A DNA stretch of 54,990 nucleotides from Saccharopolyspora elongata. Its GTDB lineage: Bacteria; Actinomycetota; Actinomycetes; Mycobacteriales; Pseudonocardiaceae. This document shows positions 9,501 through 21,500 of this stretch, piece after piece. Within the stretch, counting starts at the first letter, position 1; each line of letters starts with the position of its first letter. The position numbers and the translations under genes were made by a program. The DNA lies in contig NZ_SMKW01000063.1 of NCBI RefSeq assembly GCF_004348985.1, forward strand, positions 1 to 54,990. Direction: 5' to 3'. Below the pieces are notes generated by a model. The model was given only the letters and a program-made list of their open reading frames with translations. It was not told the DNA's origin and did no database searches.

Positions 9501-12500
9501 GTGCTCGGGGATCTGGGTCAGCTTGACGTAGCGGGCCTTCTTCTGCGTCAGCTGGATGGCGTCCTCGCCGGGGAGGTCGTCCGGTTCCGCGAGGACGTCT
9601 TCCTGCACGACGTTCCCGGTGGCCTCGTCGAAACGGATGATCTTGCCGTACCCGGAACCGGCATCGCGCTGGTGGCGGAATTCGAGCTGTAGGCGGCCGC
9701 CCTCATCTCGGCTCCACGTCCCGAGGTGGGCCGCGCCGAGGCGGTCGACCAGCAGCACGCGGTCGCCGGTGGGGTCGAGCCGGAAGTGGCCGACCGGGTC
9801 CGTCGAGTTCTCGTGCCGGAACTCGGTGCGCTCCCCCCACACGGGGGTGTGCGCCACCGCGGACGCCAGGTCCTCCCCGGCGCGCGCCGCTGCGGCGGCC
9901 GAGGACTCGGCCACCTCCTGGGTACCGGTGGGTTCCGGCTGCCGCGTGCCGGCCGACGACGCGTCATCGCTCATCGGGGACGATTCGTCGAGAACGGCAA
10001 CAGAATCCACTGTGGATCCCTGCGGCGGTCCGCCTTGCTCCCCGGTTTGCGTGGCGGTCGCGGCATCCTGCGACGTGGTGTTCTCGGGCGATGCGGAGGA
10101 AAAGTTCCCAGGCCACAACCGTGCTGCGCGCAGCAGGTCCTCCGGCGGAATCGGCTGCCAGCCGTCCTGTTCGCTCCGGGTTCCGAGCCCATCGACCAGT
10201 TCTTGCAGTTCGCCGGTCACGTGGCCCTCGAAGTGGCCGGTGGTCGCGAACGCCGCGAAATTCCGCAGCGCGCTTTCGACGGCTCCCTGGCCGGCCTGGA
10301 CCGCCTGGAACTCGTGGAAGAAGATCCGGGTCAACTCGCCGGTGAGGCCGCCGAAGGCATTGCCCAGGCCGCGCGAGAGGTCGCTGAGCAGGAGGTGCTG
10401 GCCCATGCTGTCCAGCCGCAGCCCCAGGCCCCGGGTGTAGTTCACCGCACCCTCGAACGCCCTCGGCTCGCGCAGGCCGAGCCTGTCGAGCCCGCCGAGC
10501 ATCCGATTCACCCAGTCGTCGTCCATGCGGCGGCGCAGCTCCGCCGAGAACAGCATCGCCAGGTCGCCCGGCCGCGCGTTGAGGACCAGGGAGGCATGGA
10601 GCAGAGCACCCGGATCGAGGTGGAAATCATTCGCGACCTGCGGAACCTCGGTGGGGATCCAGCCGAATCGCAGGGCGAAATCGACGAGCATGCCCGGGTG
10701 GAGCCCCAACTCGAGCAGGTCCTGCAGCGGCCGCACATCGCGGGAAGCGTCGAACCACTCCTGATCTGCCAGGATCTGCAGGCCCTGCTGCTCCAGCCAT
10801 TGCTGGGAAGCATCAGCCTGGGACTGCTCCGCCTGCCGCGCGGCTCCCTCTTCCGCCGACGTGTTCGCGGCGTCGTCCGGGGTCGTCGGTTCCACGCCGA
10901 CTCCCTGCAGGACCACCTGCTCGTCGCTGACCGACACCACCTGGAAGGTGGTGCCCGCCGGGATCCCGACTCGTCCGTCCAGCAACGAATGAGCCGACTG
11001 CAGGTTCGTCCCGTCCGGGGACCGGAACACGACCTTCGCGGTGCCCTCGCCGGGGGTGGCCGAGCCGAAGGCGGCGGTCGGCAGCCGGAGCTCGCCGCCG
11101 GGCCGCAGGTCGCCCAGCCAGCCCTCCCAGCGGATTTCACCGTGCACCTCATTGCCGTGGAACGGCGGGAACTCGCGCACGCCCTGGTTCACCAACGCCT
11201 CGACGAGCATCGCCCGCGTCCGCTGCCGCTGGAGATCGCCGGTGAAAGCCGGGTATGCCTCGTGGATCTGGCCCGAGGCGGCGTGGTTCGCCGCGACCAG
11301 CGCGGCGTCCAGCGGGCCGCCGCTGCCGAAGTCGGCAACCGCGTCATAAGCGTTGTAGAAGGCGTCTTCGAGCTCTTCGGAGCCCGTCCACATCCGCTGG
11401 TAGTTGGCGGCATCCAGATTCTGCGGCTCGAAGGCGTCCGTGACGCGCGCTTCGGCAAGCGCGGTGTCGTGCCACTCGTTCGCCCAGGCGATGTCCTCCA
11501 CCAGCTGCTCCCGCAGCGCGGCCAGGTCACCGCTCAGCCGGGTGTAGAGGGCGACGCGGTCGTTGAAGCCACCGATCTCCAGGTACTGGTGCAGGGCGCC
11601 GGCGAGCTGGTTCAGCGCGATGAGGTCGGCGGCGTTGATCGAGTCGTCCGCCGCGAACGCCCGGACCAGGTCGAGCAACAGCCCCTCGTCGAAACCGCCA
11701 CCGGCGCGCAGTTCCCGGAGGCGCTCCGGCGAGATGCCGAGCTCGAACGCGACCTGCTCGTCCAGGTCCTGAACGGCGTCGCGGATGGCCTCGACCAACG
11801 CGTCCTCGGTGGCCGGGTCCGGCGTGGTGCCCTCCGCCAGCATCTCCCCCGACCAGGCGCCGCGCCGCCCCAGGAGGTTGGTCAGCGTGATCATGCTGGT
11901 CAGGCTTTGGTCCGGCATCGAGTCGCCAGCCGCGCCCCGGTAGTTGGGGTTCACCACGTGCAGGTCCGGCAGGCCCTGGAACCGGGCGGAACGCAGGTGT
12001 TCGCCGCCGACCTCCAAGAACGCGATCTCCAGCTCGTGCGCCTTGTTCGTCGCCAGGCCCAGCGTGGCGTTGACGTCGATCCCGCCGTGCGGCGTCACGA
12101 TCTCGGTCTGCCAGTGCGTGGTGTACTGGGAGAAGTCCGCCGCGCGCGAGGTCGAGACGTACATCGACTTGTAGTTGTTGTTCACGTACTGGGCGAGGTC
12201 CTGGTTCCGCCCCTCCACCAGGTTGTCGGGTCCGCTGTCGAGACCGTCGGCGGGCAACCAGTTCTCCGGGTTCTGCGAGCGGAAGCCGCCCGGGAAGTAC
12301 TGCTCCGGGCTGCGCCCGTCCACCCGGTACAGGACTTGGCCGTCCGTCCGCCACATCGGCGGCGGGAAGATCCGGTCGGTGTGTCCCTGGTTCGCGGCGT
12401 CGCCGGGCGGCTGCGGACTCGCGGCTGGCGCGACCGGGTGGTGGCTGCCGACGTGGGTCGTCAGGAGGGCCGTCTCGGTGCCGCCGAACCAGTCGGTCAG

Positions 12501-15500
12501 ATCGTTCCGGTAGAACTTGTACTCCGCCAGCAGGGCCGAGTCCTGGACCTGCCCGAACTCGGTGCGGAACTGGGACGGCCGGTGCAGCCGCCCGGTCATC
12601 TGCTCGCCGTGATTCCCCTCTTCGACCAGGTCGATCGTGATCCGGCCCTGCTCCCCGCCGGCCGTGCGGCGCCAGCGCCCGTCCGCGGACAGCTGCGTGA
12701 CCGTGCCGTCGTCGGCGACGCTCGGCGCGCCCCAGCGCTCCGAGACCTGGCTCGGCGAGATGTTCTCCGGCGCCGGAATGTGTTCCAGGTGGATCGCGGT
12801 CACCTGGAACGCGTGGACACGACCGGTGGCGTCGATGTCCACGTGCTCGTCCGCGGCGAAGGACAGCCTGGTGATGCCGCCGGGGCGGGGCGTCTGCGCG
12901 GTCACCAGGTGCGCGGCGCCCAGGACGTCGATCAGCAGGGTGTGCCCGTTGCCGGACAGCAGGATCCCGACGTCGAGCGGCTCGCCGTTGTCGGCGCGGC
13001 TCAGCCCGCCCTGCCAGCCGCCCGAGGTCTCCTCAGTCGCCCCGGCGTTGTCGTCCACTGTGGAGTCTTGCAGCGCTTCCGACTGCGTGGCGGGCGTCGA
13101 ATCGACGTGGGTCTGGGTCGCCTCCCCGTCGTCCGACGGCCGGTTCAGCGCCGCCATGAACTGGTCGACCAGCGAGCCGGCCGACGCGGACTCGTCGGCC
13201 GGGTCCTCGTTGCCGGTTTCGTCCTGCTGCGCCGCGAGTTCCTCGCCAGAGGTCGCCGAGTGGAGGCCGCCGTCGCCCGACTCCTCAGTGCTGTCCTGCT
13301 GGTAGGTGCTGTCCGAGGAGACGCTGGACGTGTCGTCGCCGGAGACCGCGACTTCCTCCAGCACGATCGGCTCGACGCTCGTCACGCGGAAGGCGCTGCC
13401 CGTCGGCGCCACCGGGTACCCGATCAGGCCGGTCTCGTGGAAGTGCAGCCAGCCGGCGGAGTGCGGCCGGATCGTCGCCTCGATCAGGTTCTCGTCCGCG
13501 ATGCCGGGAGCGACCCACCGCGTCAGCGGCTCGCTCAGCACCAGCACGTCGTCCGGCTCCGGCGACGCGTCCAGCCTCACCGGGACCCGCATGTCGAGAA
13601 CCGGGCCGTTGTACTGCGGGGAGCGCCGGATACCGGCGTCGACCACCGCCGCCACGACCAGGGCCGCCGGGTCGCCGCCGCGGTGCCGCGCCCAGAAGTC
13701 CGGGACGACGTCCTCGATCAGGCCGTCGGCGTACATCGCGGCCGCGACCAGCTCGGTGACCTCCCCGTCGGTCGCATCGGGGTGGTCCACCCTCGTGGAT
13801 CGCGCATACGCCTCGAACCGCGTCGGGTGCGCGTGCGCCTGGAAGAACGCCCGGTCCAGGTCTCCGGTGCCGCCCTGGATGCGGTTCGCGGCCGTCGGCT
13901 GGTGCCACTCCTGCATCCACTGCTGGAGCCGCGCCAGCTGCTCGGTCGCCGCCGGCCTGGACTGCGAGTGGAGCTCGGACAGCAGCGGACCGGCGAAGAC
14001 GTGCAGGTCCAGCAGCCCGGGCAGCGCGTCGCCGCCCAGCCTGAGGTGGTCGGCCAGGGTCAGCAGCTCGTAGGGGTTCGCGTCCGCCTCGACCGCCTTC
14101 GCGCGGAGCTCGCCGAGCTCGTCGAGGCCGCTTTCGTACCAGTCGCGCAGGGTGTCGGGGATGTCCTCCCGTCCCTGGAGTCCGGCGGCCAGCTCGGGCA
14201 GCGGAATCCGGTTCGCCACCTGGCATTCCAGCAGCAGTCGGCGGGATTCCGGCCCGAGCCCGTGCCGGTCCGCGAGGTCGACCAGGCCTCCGGCGTCGAA
14301 GCCCGGGACGGTCCGCTGGACCAGCGTGAGCCGGTCGGGAGTCACGTTCAGCTGGCGGGCCCGCCACGCCTCGACGTGACGCGGATCGGCGCCGTCGAGG
14401 GAACGACCGCGCGCCTCCAGGTACCGGCCGAAGTCGGCCAACTCCTGGGGCCGGACGCCGTAGCGGGCGGCGTTGATCACTGCGGCCAGGCCGTTCCGCA
14501 GGGTGGCGCCCCAGCCGCGCGGGGTGCCCACTCGGCCGACGCCGTCCAGGCCGGGCAGTTCGACGCTCTGGTCGCGCAGTCTGGCGGTGAAGCCCCGCAG
14601 CCAGTCCGCGTCGCGGGTCAGCAGGACGTCCGCCGCCGCGGCAGGGTTTCGGTGGCCCGCCAGGCTGTGCATTTCGCGCAGTTCGGCGCCGAACGCGTCG
14701 AGCACGGCGGGCTGCACCCGGAGTGCGCGGGCGACCCCGAGCAGGAATCCGGCCTCCTGCGGCGGGATGCCGTTCCGCGCCGCGATGTCGCGCAGCTCGG
14801 TGGGCACCCGGTGGAGCAGCTGCGCCGAGTACGACCGCAGCACCGGGTCTCCCGCCGGGAGCCCGAGGTCTGCCGCGAGCTGCGCCAGCCGCACGAACGC
14901 GTCGTTGCCGAGGGTCTCGCGCGTCGAGTCGTACTGCTGGCCGGTCATCTGGTCCAGGAGCGCGTGGGCCTGGCCGTCGAAGGGCCGCCAGCCGTGGGCG
15001 GCGACGAGTTCGTCCCAGGCCAGCAGGCCGTCGCCGAGCGGCTGGGACCGGAAGTCCGCGAACCCGTTGATGCCCGCGCCCTGGATGAACCACATGGTGT
15101 TGAGCACCGACAGCGGGTCGCGGCGTGCGCCGTCCGCTTCGCCTTGGGCGATGTGGTCGACCATGTTGAACAGCCAGTTCCGGTCCACCTTGGAGGTCTG
15201 GCCCAGCAGCACCGCGATGTCCCGGAGCTGGGCCACGAACGTCGCGACCTGGTCGGCGTCTCCGGCCATCGCGTCCAGTGCCGGGAAGAACGGCCGCAGG
15301 AGTTCGGGGCTGATCAGTCCCAGCTCCTGCGCGGCGGTGTCCCTCGCCGCGAGCGCCTCCGGAGTTCCGTCCTCGGCCGTCCCGTACTCGGTCGAGTACG
15401 CCGGTGGGTCGTCGGACCCGGTGTCGTGTTCGGTCGAGTAGGACGGCAGCGCGCCGTGCTGCGGGTCGTTCTCCGAGTAGGCCGGGAACGTGCTCGCCAA

Positions 15501-18500
15501 GGGCTGCTCCGGCTCGGTCGGCGTCGCCGCCGGGTCCGGCTCGCCGACTCCGTTGTCCTCATTGGACTGTTCGGTTTCCGGTGCCTGGTCGGGCGAGGAA
15601 TCCTGCCGCCACTGCTGCACCAGGTCGGCCAGCCGGCCGTCCGCCAGCGCGAGCAGGGTGCCCTGCGCGCCATGCTCCCCGGCGAAGGCCGCGAAGGCCG
15701 GGTAGTCCAGGAACTCGATGCCGTGACGTTCCAGCATCGAGGCGAACTGCCTGAACTGCCCTTCGAACTCGCCCGGTTCGATCGCGTACCTCGGCAGCCC
15801 GGCGTTGAACAGTTCCAGGGTGATCTGCTGGATGTTCTGCCCCTGCCGCAGCGCAGGCACGACGAGCAGGGCCTCGTGCGGGCCGATCATCAGGTCCTGG
15901 GCCGCCCTCGCGAGCGCGGCCGGTGCCATCTGCGCGGTCGCCGCGGCCTCGGCCAGGCCGGTCGGGATGCGGCCGAGATCGTTGAACCAGCGCAGGAGGT
16001 GGCGCATCCCCCGGGAATCCGGGGCGACCCCGACCGCGCGCATCACCTGCAGCGCGTCTTCGGCGCGGAACCACGGGGCCGCCAGCTGGTCGTGCAGGCT
16101 GCTGTGCAGGCCCTTCGCGATGAGCGTCCCGTCCACCGCGTCGGCCAGGCGCAGTCGCGGCGACCGCTCGTCGCCTGCGCCGGTCTCCGGCGACAGGATC
16201 GAGCCGATCCGCGCCGTCACCAGCAGGCTCGGGTGGACGCCGGCGCGGGTGGCGACCTGCAGCACGGCCTGCTGCGACGCGTCGAGCTGCTCTGCGACGG
16301 CCGACACCGCCTGCGCGATGTCCGCGTGGTCGTGGGAAGTCGCGTAGCGGCCCAGGGGCAGCCGGTCCTCGGCATCGAGCTCCAGCGAGTGGGCCAGCGC
16401 CGCGAAACCGATCGCCTGCTGCGAGGAGATCTCGGCATCGGGGCCGAGGCCCAGTAGCCAGCGTGCGACGAGCTCGCGCGCCGAGTCCGTCCCGGCGGAG
16501 GCGAGGTCCTGCGGTGTGCGGCCGGCGTCGGCGAGGTACTCGGTGAACCGCGCCAGCGCGGCGCCGTCCAGGGGCGCGAGGCCGGTGAACCAGGACTGGT
16601 GCTCGGCGTCTAGACCGTGCTCCCGCAGCAACCGGATCTTGGGTCCGTCGGTGCCGTAGTCGGGCAGCGCCGAGAAGTCGACGTCGCCGGTCTCGACCTC
16701 GGCCAGCTCTGGCCGGTACGTGCCGGTCGCGTTCTCCTCCGGCGCGGGCGTCGGCTCCTGCTGGTCGCCACCGTCGGCCGCCGAAACGGCACTATGATCC
16801 ACTATGGACGGTTCTGCGCCGGGGTTGAGGGCCGCCTCCATGGCGCCGACCAGGCCATGGTTCGCGTTGCCGGTGCCCTGCTCCTCCCCGGTGGTGTTCT
16901 GGTTCGCAACCGCGTTCTTCGGAGCGTTCTGGACCGGCGAGTCCTGCTGTCCGGACGGCGTGGGTGTGATCCAGTTGCCCCCGCCGAGGCTGAGACTGCG
17001 CGGCGCATCCCGGTTGACCAGCTGGCTGACGTCGAAACCGTCCCGCAGCATCTGCTCCAGGTGGACCGACCGGAACTGGCCCGGCGCGACCGGTACCCCG
17101 GGCGTGTTCAGCAGCCAGCTCGCGATCAGCGACCGCAGGCGGTGGCCTCGGGGGCGGAGGAGGATTTCGAGCCCGTCGAACAAGCCCGGCCCGCCGCGCA
17201 GCAGGTGTCCCCAGCGGCCCAAGCGCTCACCGGCACGCGCCCCGGCCACGGTCAGGCCGTGCTCGCCCAGGTACGACCGGAAGGATTCGAGGTCGCTCAA
17301 GCCCAGCCGCTCTTCCCGGCCAAGCAGCCTCAGTCGGTCGCGGAAGATCTCCAGGTCTGCGGGCCGGAGTCCGAAGTCGGCGAGCACCTTCGCGCGGGCG
17401 CCGGCCTGCTCGTCCCCGTCGTTGACGGAGACGAGCAGGTCGAGGTCCGCGTCGGCGAGCCGCTGTTCCCGGGCCGCGCCGGCGCTGGAGGACTCCGCGG
17501 GGTGGCCGCCCAGGTCGAGGCCGGAGTTCGGCGAGCCCGGCTCGAAACGCGCGCCACCCGGCAGCCCACCGCTGCTTGGGAGCAAATGCTTCTTGATTTC
17601 CGGCAGCAGGTCCTTCACGACCTGCGCCATCTTGTCCCGATTTCCGTCTCCGTAGGCCTTTTTATAAGCGTTCAGGAAGTCGCCGCGGATCCAGTCCAGC
17701 ATGAGCGGGCGGAAATTCGTCCCGGATTTCTTGGCCTCGCCCAGGACCGCCCGGTACAGCTCGTCAGCCGCGTCCTCGACCCTGTCCTCGACGCCGCCGG
17801 AGGCGATCACATCGCCGGTGTCAGCGTTGCGCAGGTAGTAAAGGCCGTCTTCGCCGATGGTGTGCTCCAGCCGCGCTTCCGGCTGGGACTGTTGCCCGGC
17901 AGCCGGAAGATGCGGCTGCTCCGCGTCGTCCTGCTGGTCGCCCTTGTTCTTGCCTGCCTTGTCAGCGGAGCCTTCCTTGTCGACGGAAAGCCCGGCGTCG
18001 TCGTGCGAGTGCTCGGCCGGCTGGGTGTCCTCGTCTCCGCCGGTCTTGCCCGGCGTTGCGGACTCTTCGGTCTGCGGCTGCTCCGTGCGCCGCCACAGGA
18101 CCTCACCCGTGGTGTTGTCGAGGATCTCCATGATGTCGCCGGCCGGGATCTCGCCGACGAACGCGACCTCACGCTCGGGGCGGAAGGTCATCGCCTGGAT
18201 GTTGTGCGCGCGGAACGTCTTCACGACATCGATGCCAGGCTGGCTCGAACTAATGGTGTAGCGGTACTTGCGCCCCAGGTATGCGAAGTCCGGGTCGGTC
18301 GTCGTCGACACGAACTGCTTACGGCCCTTGCTGAAGACGTGGTCTTTGAGCGTGCTGCCGGCGTTCCGGTCCACCGCGCGGAAGCCCTGCTCCTTCGGGG
18401 TCAAAGGCGTGGCATCGGGACCGAAGTGCGCCTGCAGGTCGTCATCGTTGAGCCACCGGTACACCACCCGGCCCGGATCGGTCAGCACAAAGCCGTTCTC

Positions 18501-21500
18501 GATGTCGTCGGCATGCAGCAGCTTCATCTTCTCGCCGCCGAAGGGCTGCTTGACCGGCTCGCCGGACAACTCCTCGTGGGCGAAACGAAGTTGCTTGGCC
18601 CACACCTCGACGGGGTCGATATCCCTCCCTAGGTTCTTCGCCACCCGGAGGAGGCCGGCCACCTTGTCGGACAAGATTCCTTCCGGATCTGCGGCCAGTT
18701 TCGCCAGTATGCCGACGGGCAACCCGAGCCGCTGCGAAACCTGCTCCTGGACCTCCACGAAACCACGCGGCGGCTCGGGCACGTCGTGCTGCGGAGCCCG
18801 CCCCACGGGCTGGCCGTGATCTTCGGAGTCTCCGATGTCTTCGACCTGCTCGGAGGCGTCAGCGTTCTGCGGAGTATTCGCCCCCTGGTTGTCATTGCCG
18901 GGCGAGGTGTTCCGGTCGTCCTCGTCGGACGTCGAAAGTTGATCGCTCTCCTGCTGGCCGGGCGAGACGCTCCCGTCGTCTTCATCGGTCAGCTGCGAGT
19001 AGTCGTCTTCACTCTGCTCAGATGTGTCGTCGGCCTGGCTGTGGTCCGATTCCTCGTCCTCGACCTGGGTCTCGTCCGGCGGACTATAGGCGGGCGGCGC
19101 ATCGGTCGGTTCCTCGTACGGCGGGTTGTTCGCGGCATACGCCGGTACCGGGGCCTGGAAGTCCGCATCCTGCTGCGATCGGGGCCGGGTGATGCGGGCC
19201 CGGTCCGCGTACGCCTCCCATGCCGCCGGGCTGGTCAATCCGCCTTCGGCCATCCAGTTCCGCACCTGGTCGAGCCATTGAGACCGGTTCTCCAGCCCCA
19301 AGCCGGGATCCAGCGCTTCGACGGTCAAGTACGCGGCCAGGTGAAGCGGCTCGACACGGAGTTCCGCGGCTGCCCACAGCAGCGCCGCGGGATCCCATCC
19401 ACCCCGCTTCGCCACCAACGGAAGCTCGTCGGGCACCCGGCCGATGGCACCGGTCAACTGCTCGAGCAATCCGGCATCCAGCCCGGAGTCGACAAGCCGG
19501 CGCAGGCGGGCGACGTTGCGGTCATGGAGGAGTCGCGTGTCCCCGGCTAGCTGCGGGAACGTCTGCTCCGCCCAATTCCGCTGCCGGGAGCCGCCATCGG
19601 CCAGCTGCTGCCACCAGTCGCGCGCGGCCCGAGACGCCCCACCCGTTGGCCTGGGGTTGGTCTGGTAGTACGCCTGGAAGCTCGCCAACTCACCGGGCCC
19701 GACCATCGGCAAGTGGCTCAACAAGCGCAGGTCAGTCGGCCGGAAGCCGGTCAGATCCAGCCATTCCCGGACGGTGCGCGCGGCGAGCTCGCCGGGCTTG
19801 GCGACCCCCGTCACCTTGCTGAGCCAGGACAGCCGCAGCTTCGGGTAGCTGTCGAGGGTGTGCGGGCTCACCTCGAGCTTCTGCGTGAAGTCGAGCAGCT
19901 CGGTCGGCCACATGCCCCACTTGGTCGCCAGCGGCAGGACGTAATGCGCGTTCGGGTTGGCGCGGAGCACACCGGCCATCTCGTTCACCAGCCGCGCGCG
20001 CCCCGCCCGGTCCAGCTCGGGGTTCATCGCGAAGCGCACCATGAGATCGAGGCTGGTGGATCCGAACCGGCCAGGCTCGACGCCGAGCCACCAGCTCGCG
20101 ACCAGCGACCGCAGCCGGTTCCCACGGGAGTGCCCGAGGAACTTGACCGCTTGCCACGAGCTCAGGTCGCTGTTCGCCAGATGACCGAAGCGGCCGTAGC
20201 GCTCCGCGGCCCGCACCCCGTCCACCGTCAGATGGTGGCTCTTCAGGTAGGTCACGAACGATTCCAGTTCAGACCGGCTCAATCGCGGAACCTGCTGCAA
20301 CCCAGGTTCTTCGAGCAATTCCTGGACGGCATCGAGGGTTTTCTCGTCGTGCTGGTGCAGATCCGGCTGCGCCGCACCGGTGGGCTGCGTGGCGGTATCG
20401 AGGCCGGCGAGTTCTGCGGAAATCCGGGCCCGGATCTGGTCTGCCCACGCGGTCTCCGGGTGGACGCCGGACTTCACCAGCTCGTTCACCGCTGCCTGGA
20501 CGTCCAAACCCTGGGTGTAGGGCTCCAGCTCGGCCTCAGTGCGCCCCAGCCGAAGGGCTACCTGCCCACGCACATCGGCGAAACGCCACTCCGGCGGCCG
20601 CTTGGTGTCCCGCTGCGACTCGGTGCGCTGCTCCCAGGCGGCACCATCGAGGGAGGTCTCGGCCCGATCACCGTCCAGGTGGAGGCTGGAATTCTGCGAG
20701 TCCACGCGGCCAGGCGCACCACCCAGCAGCCCGTTCTTGGATTTCGCGAACTCCTTCCAGCGCTTCAAGCTCTCCTCTTCTTCGGAAGGCTTGACGTTTC
20801 GTATCGGTTGGAAAGCCGGCGACTCCGGTTCGAAGATCTCCGTGAACCGCAAAGTGTCTGTCGGGGTGTGCTGCGGGCGGTTCTGGCCCTCCGTCCCCTG
20901 TGGCGTGTTGCGGGGCAGGTGTTCCGCCTCGCCGGTGAGCTCATGGATGCCGGCCAGCAGGTCCGGCACCGAGTGGCGTCCCGGGGTCAGGCCCTGCTGC
21001 CAGCTGGCGACGAGCGCACGCATCCCGTAGCGCTCCGGGTCCTTCAGGATGGCGAGCTTCTGCCGGAAGCCCAGCCCGTCCTGCCCCAGCTGCCCGAGGC
21101 CGCCGAACCGCCGCGCGCCGCGCGCGGAGAGGTGGTGCTCGGTCAGGTAGCCCTGGAACGCGACCAGTTCCTTGTGGCGCAGCTGCTGGAGGCCCTGCTC
21201 GCGGAAGATTTCGAGGTCCGCCAGCACCAGCCCGAACTCGGCGAGCGCGATGCGGCGATCGGGCACCGACAGCGGGCGCAGCAGGTCGAGGTCGTGCACG
21301 TCGTCGTCGTGCACCGGCACGTCCCCGGGCTTCCACCAGCCCAGGTCTTCGGCTTCCTGCCTGGTGATCGTCACCGTCATGCCGCCCCGCCGGTAGGCGG
21401 AGTCCTGGAACGCCCGCGGGTCGTGGGCGCGCAGCTTCGACTTGGCGGTGACGGTGTACTCGACGTCCAGGTCGAACACCAGGCGGTCCTGCGGACCGAA

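Noticed and set aside
3123..9692. A 2,189-codon open frame on the plus strand opposite the giant gene
   Set aside because: Antisense shadow of a high-GC coding strand: Arg/Val/His/Leu-rich, low-complexity composition, no domains, no ribosome-binding site, and the minus-strand frame has clear motifs throughout.
9726..16457. A 2,243-codon plus-strand open frame
   Set aside because: Same antisense-shadow features; it covers the ART domains of the minus-strand protein.
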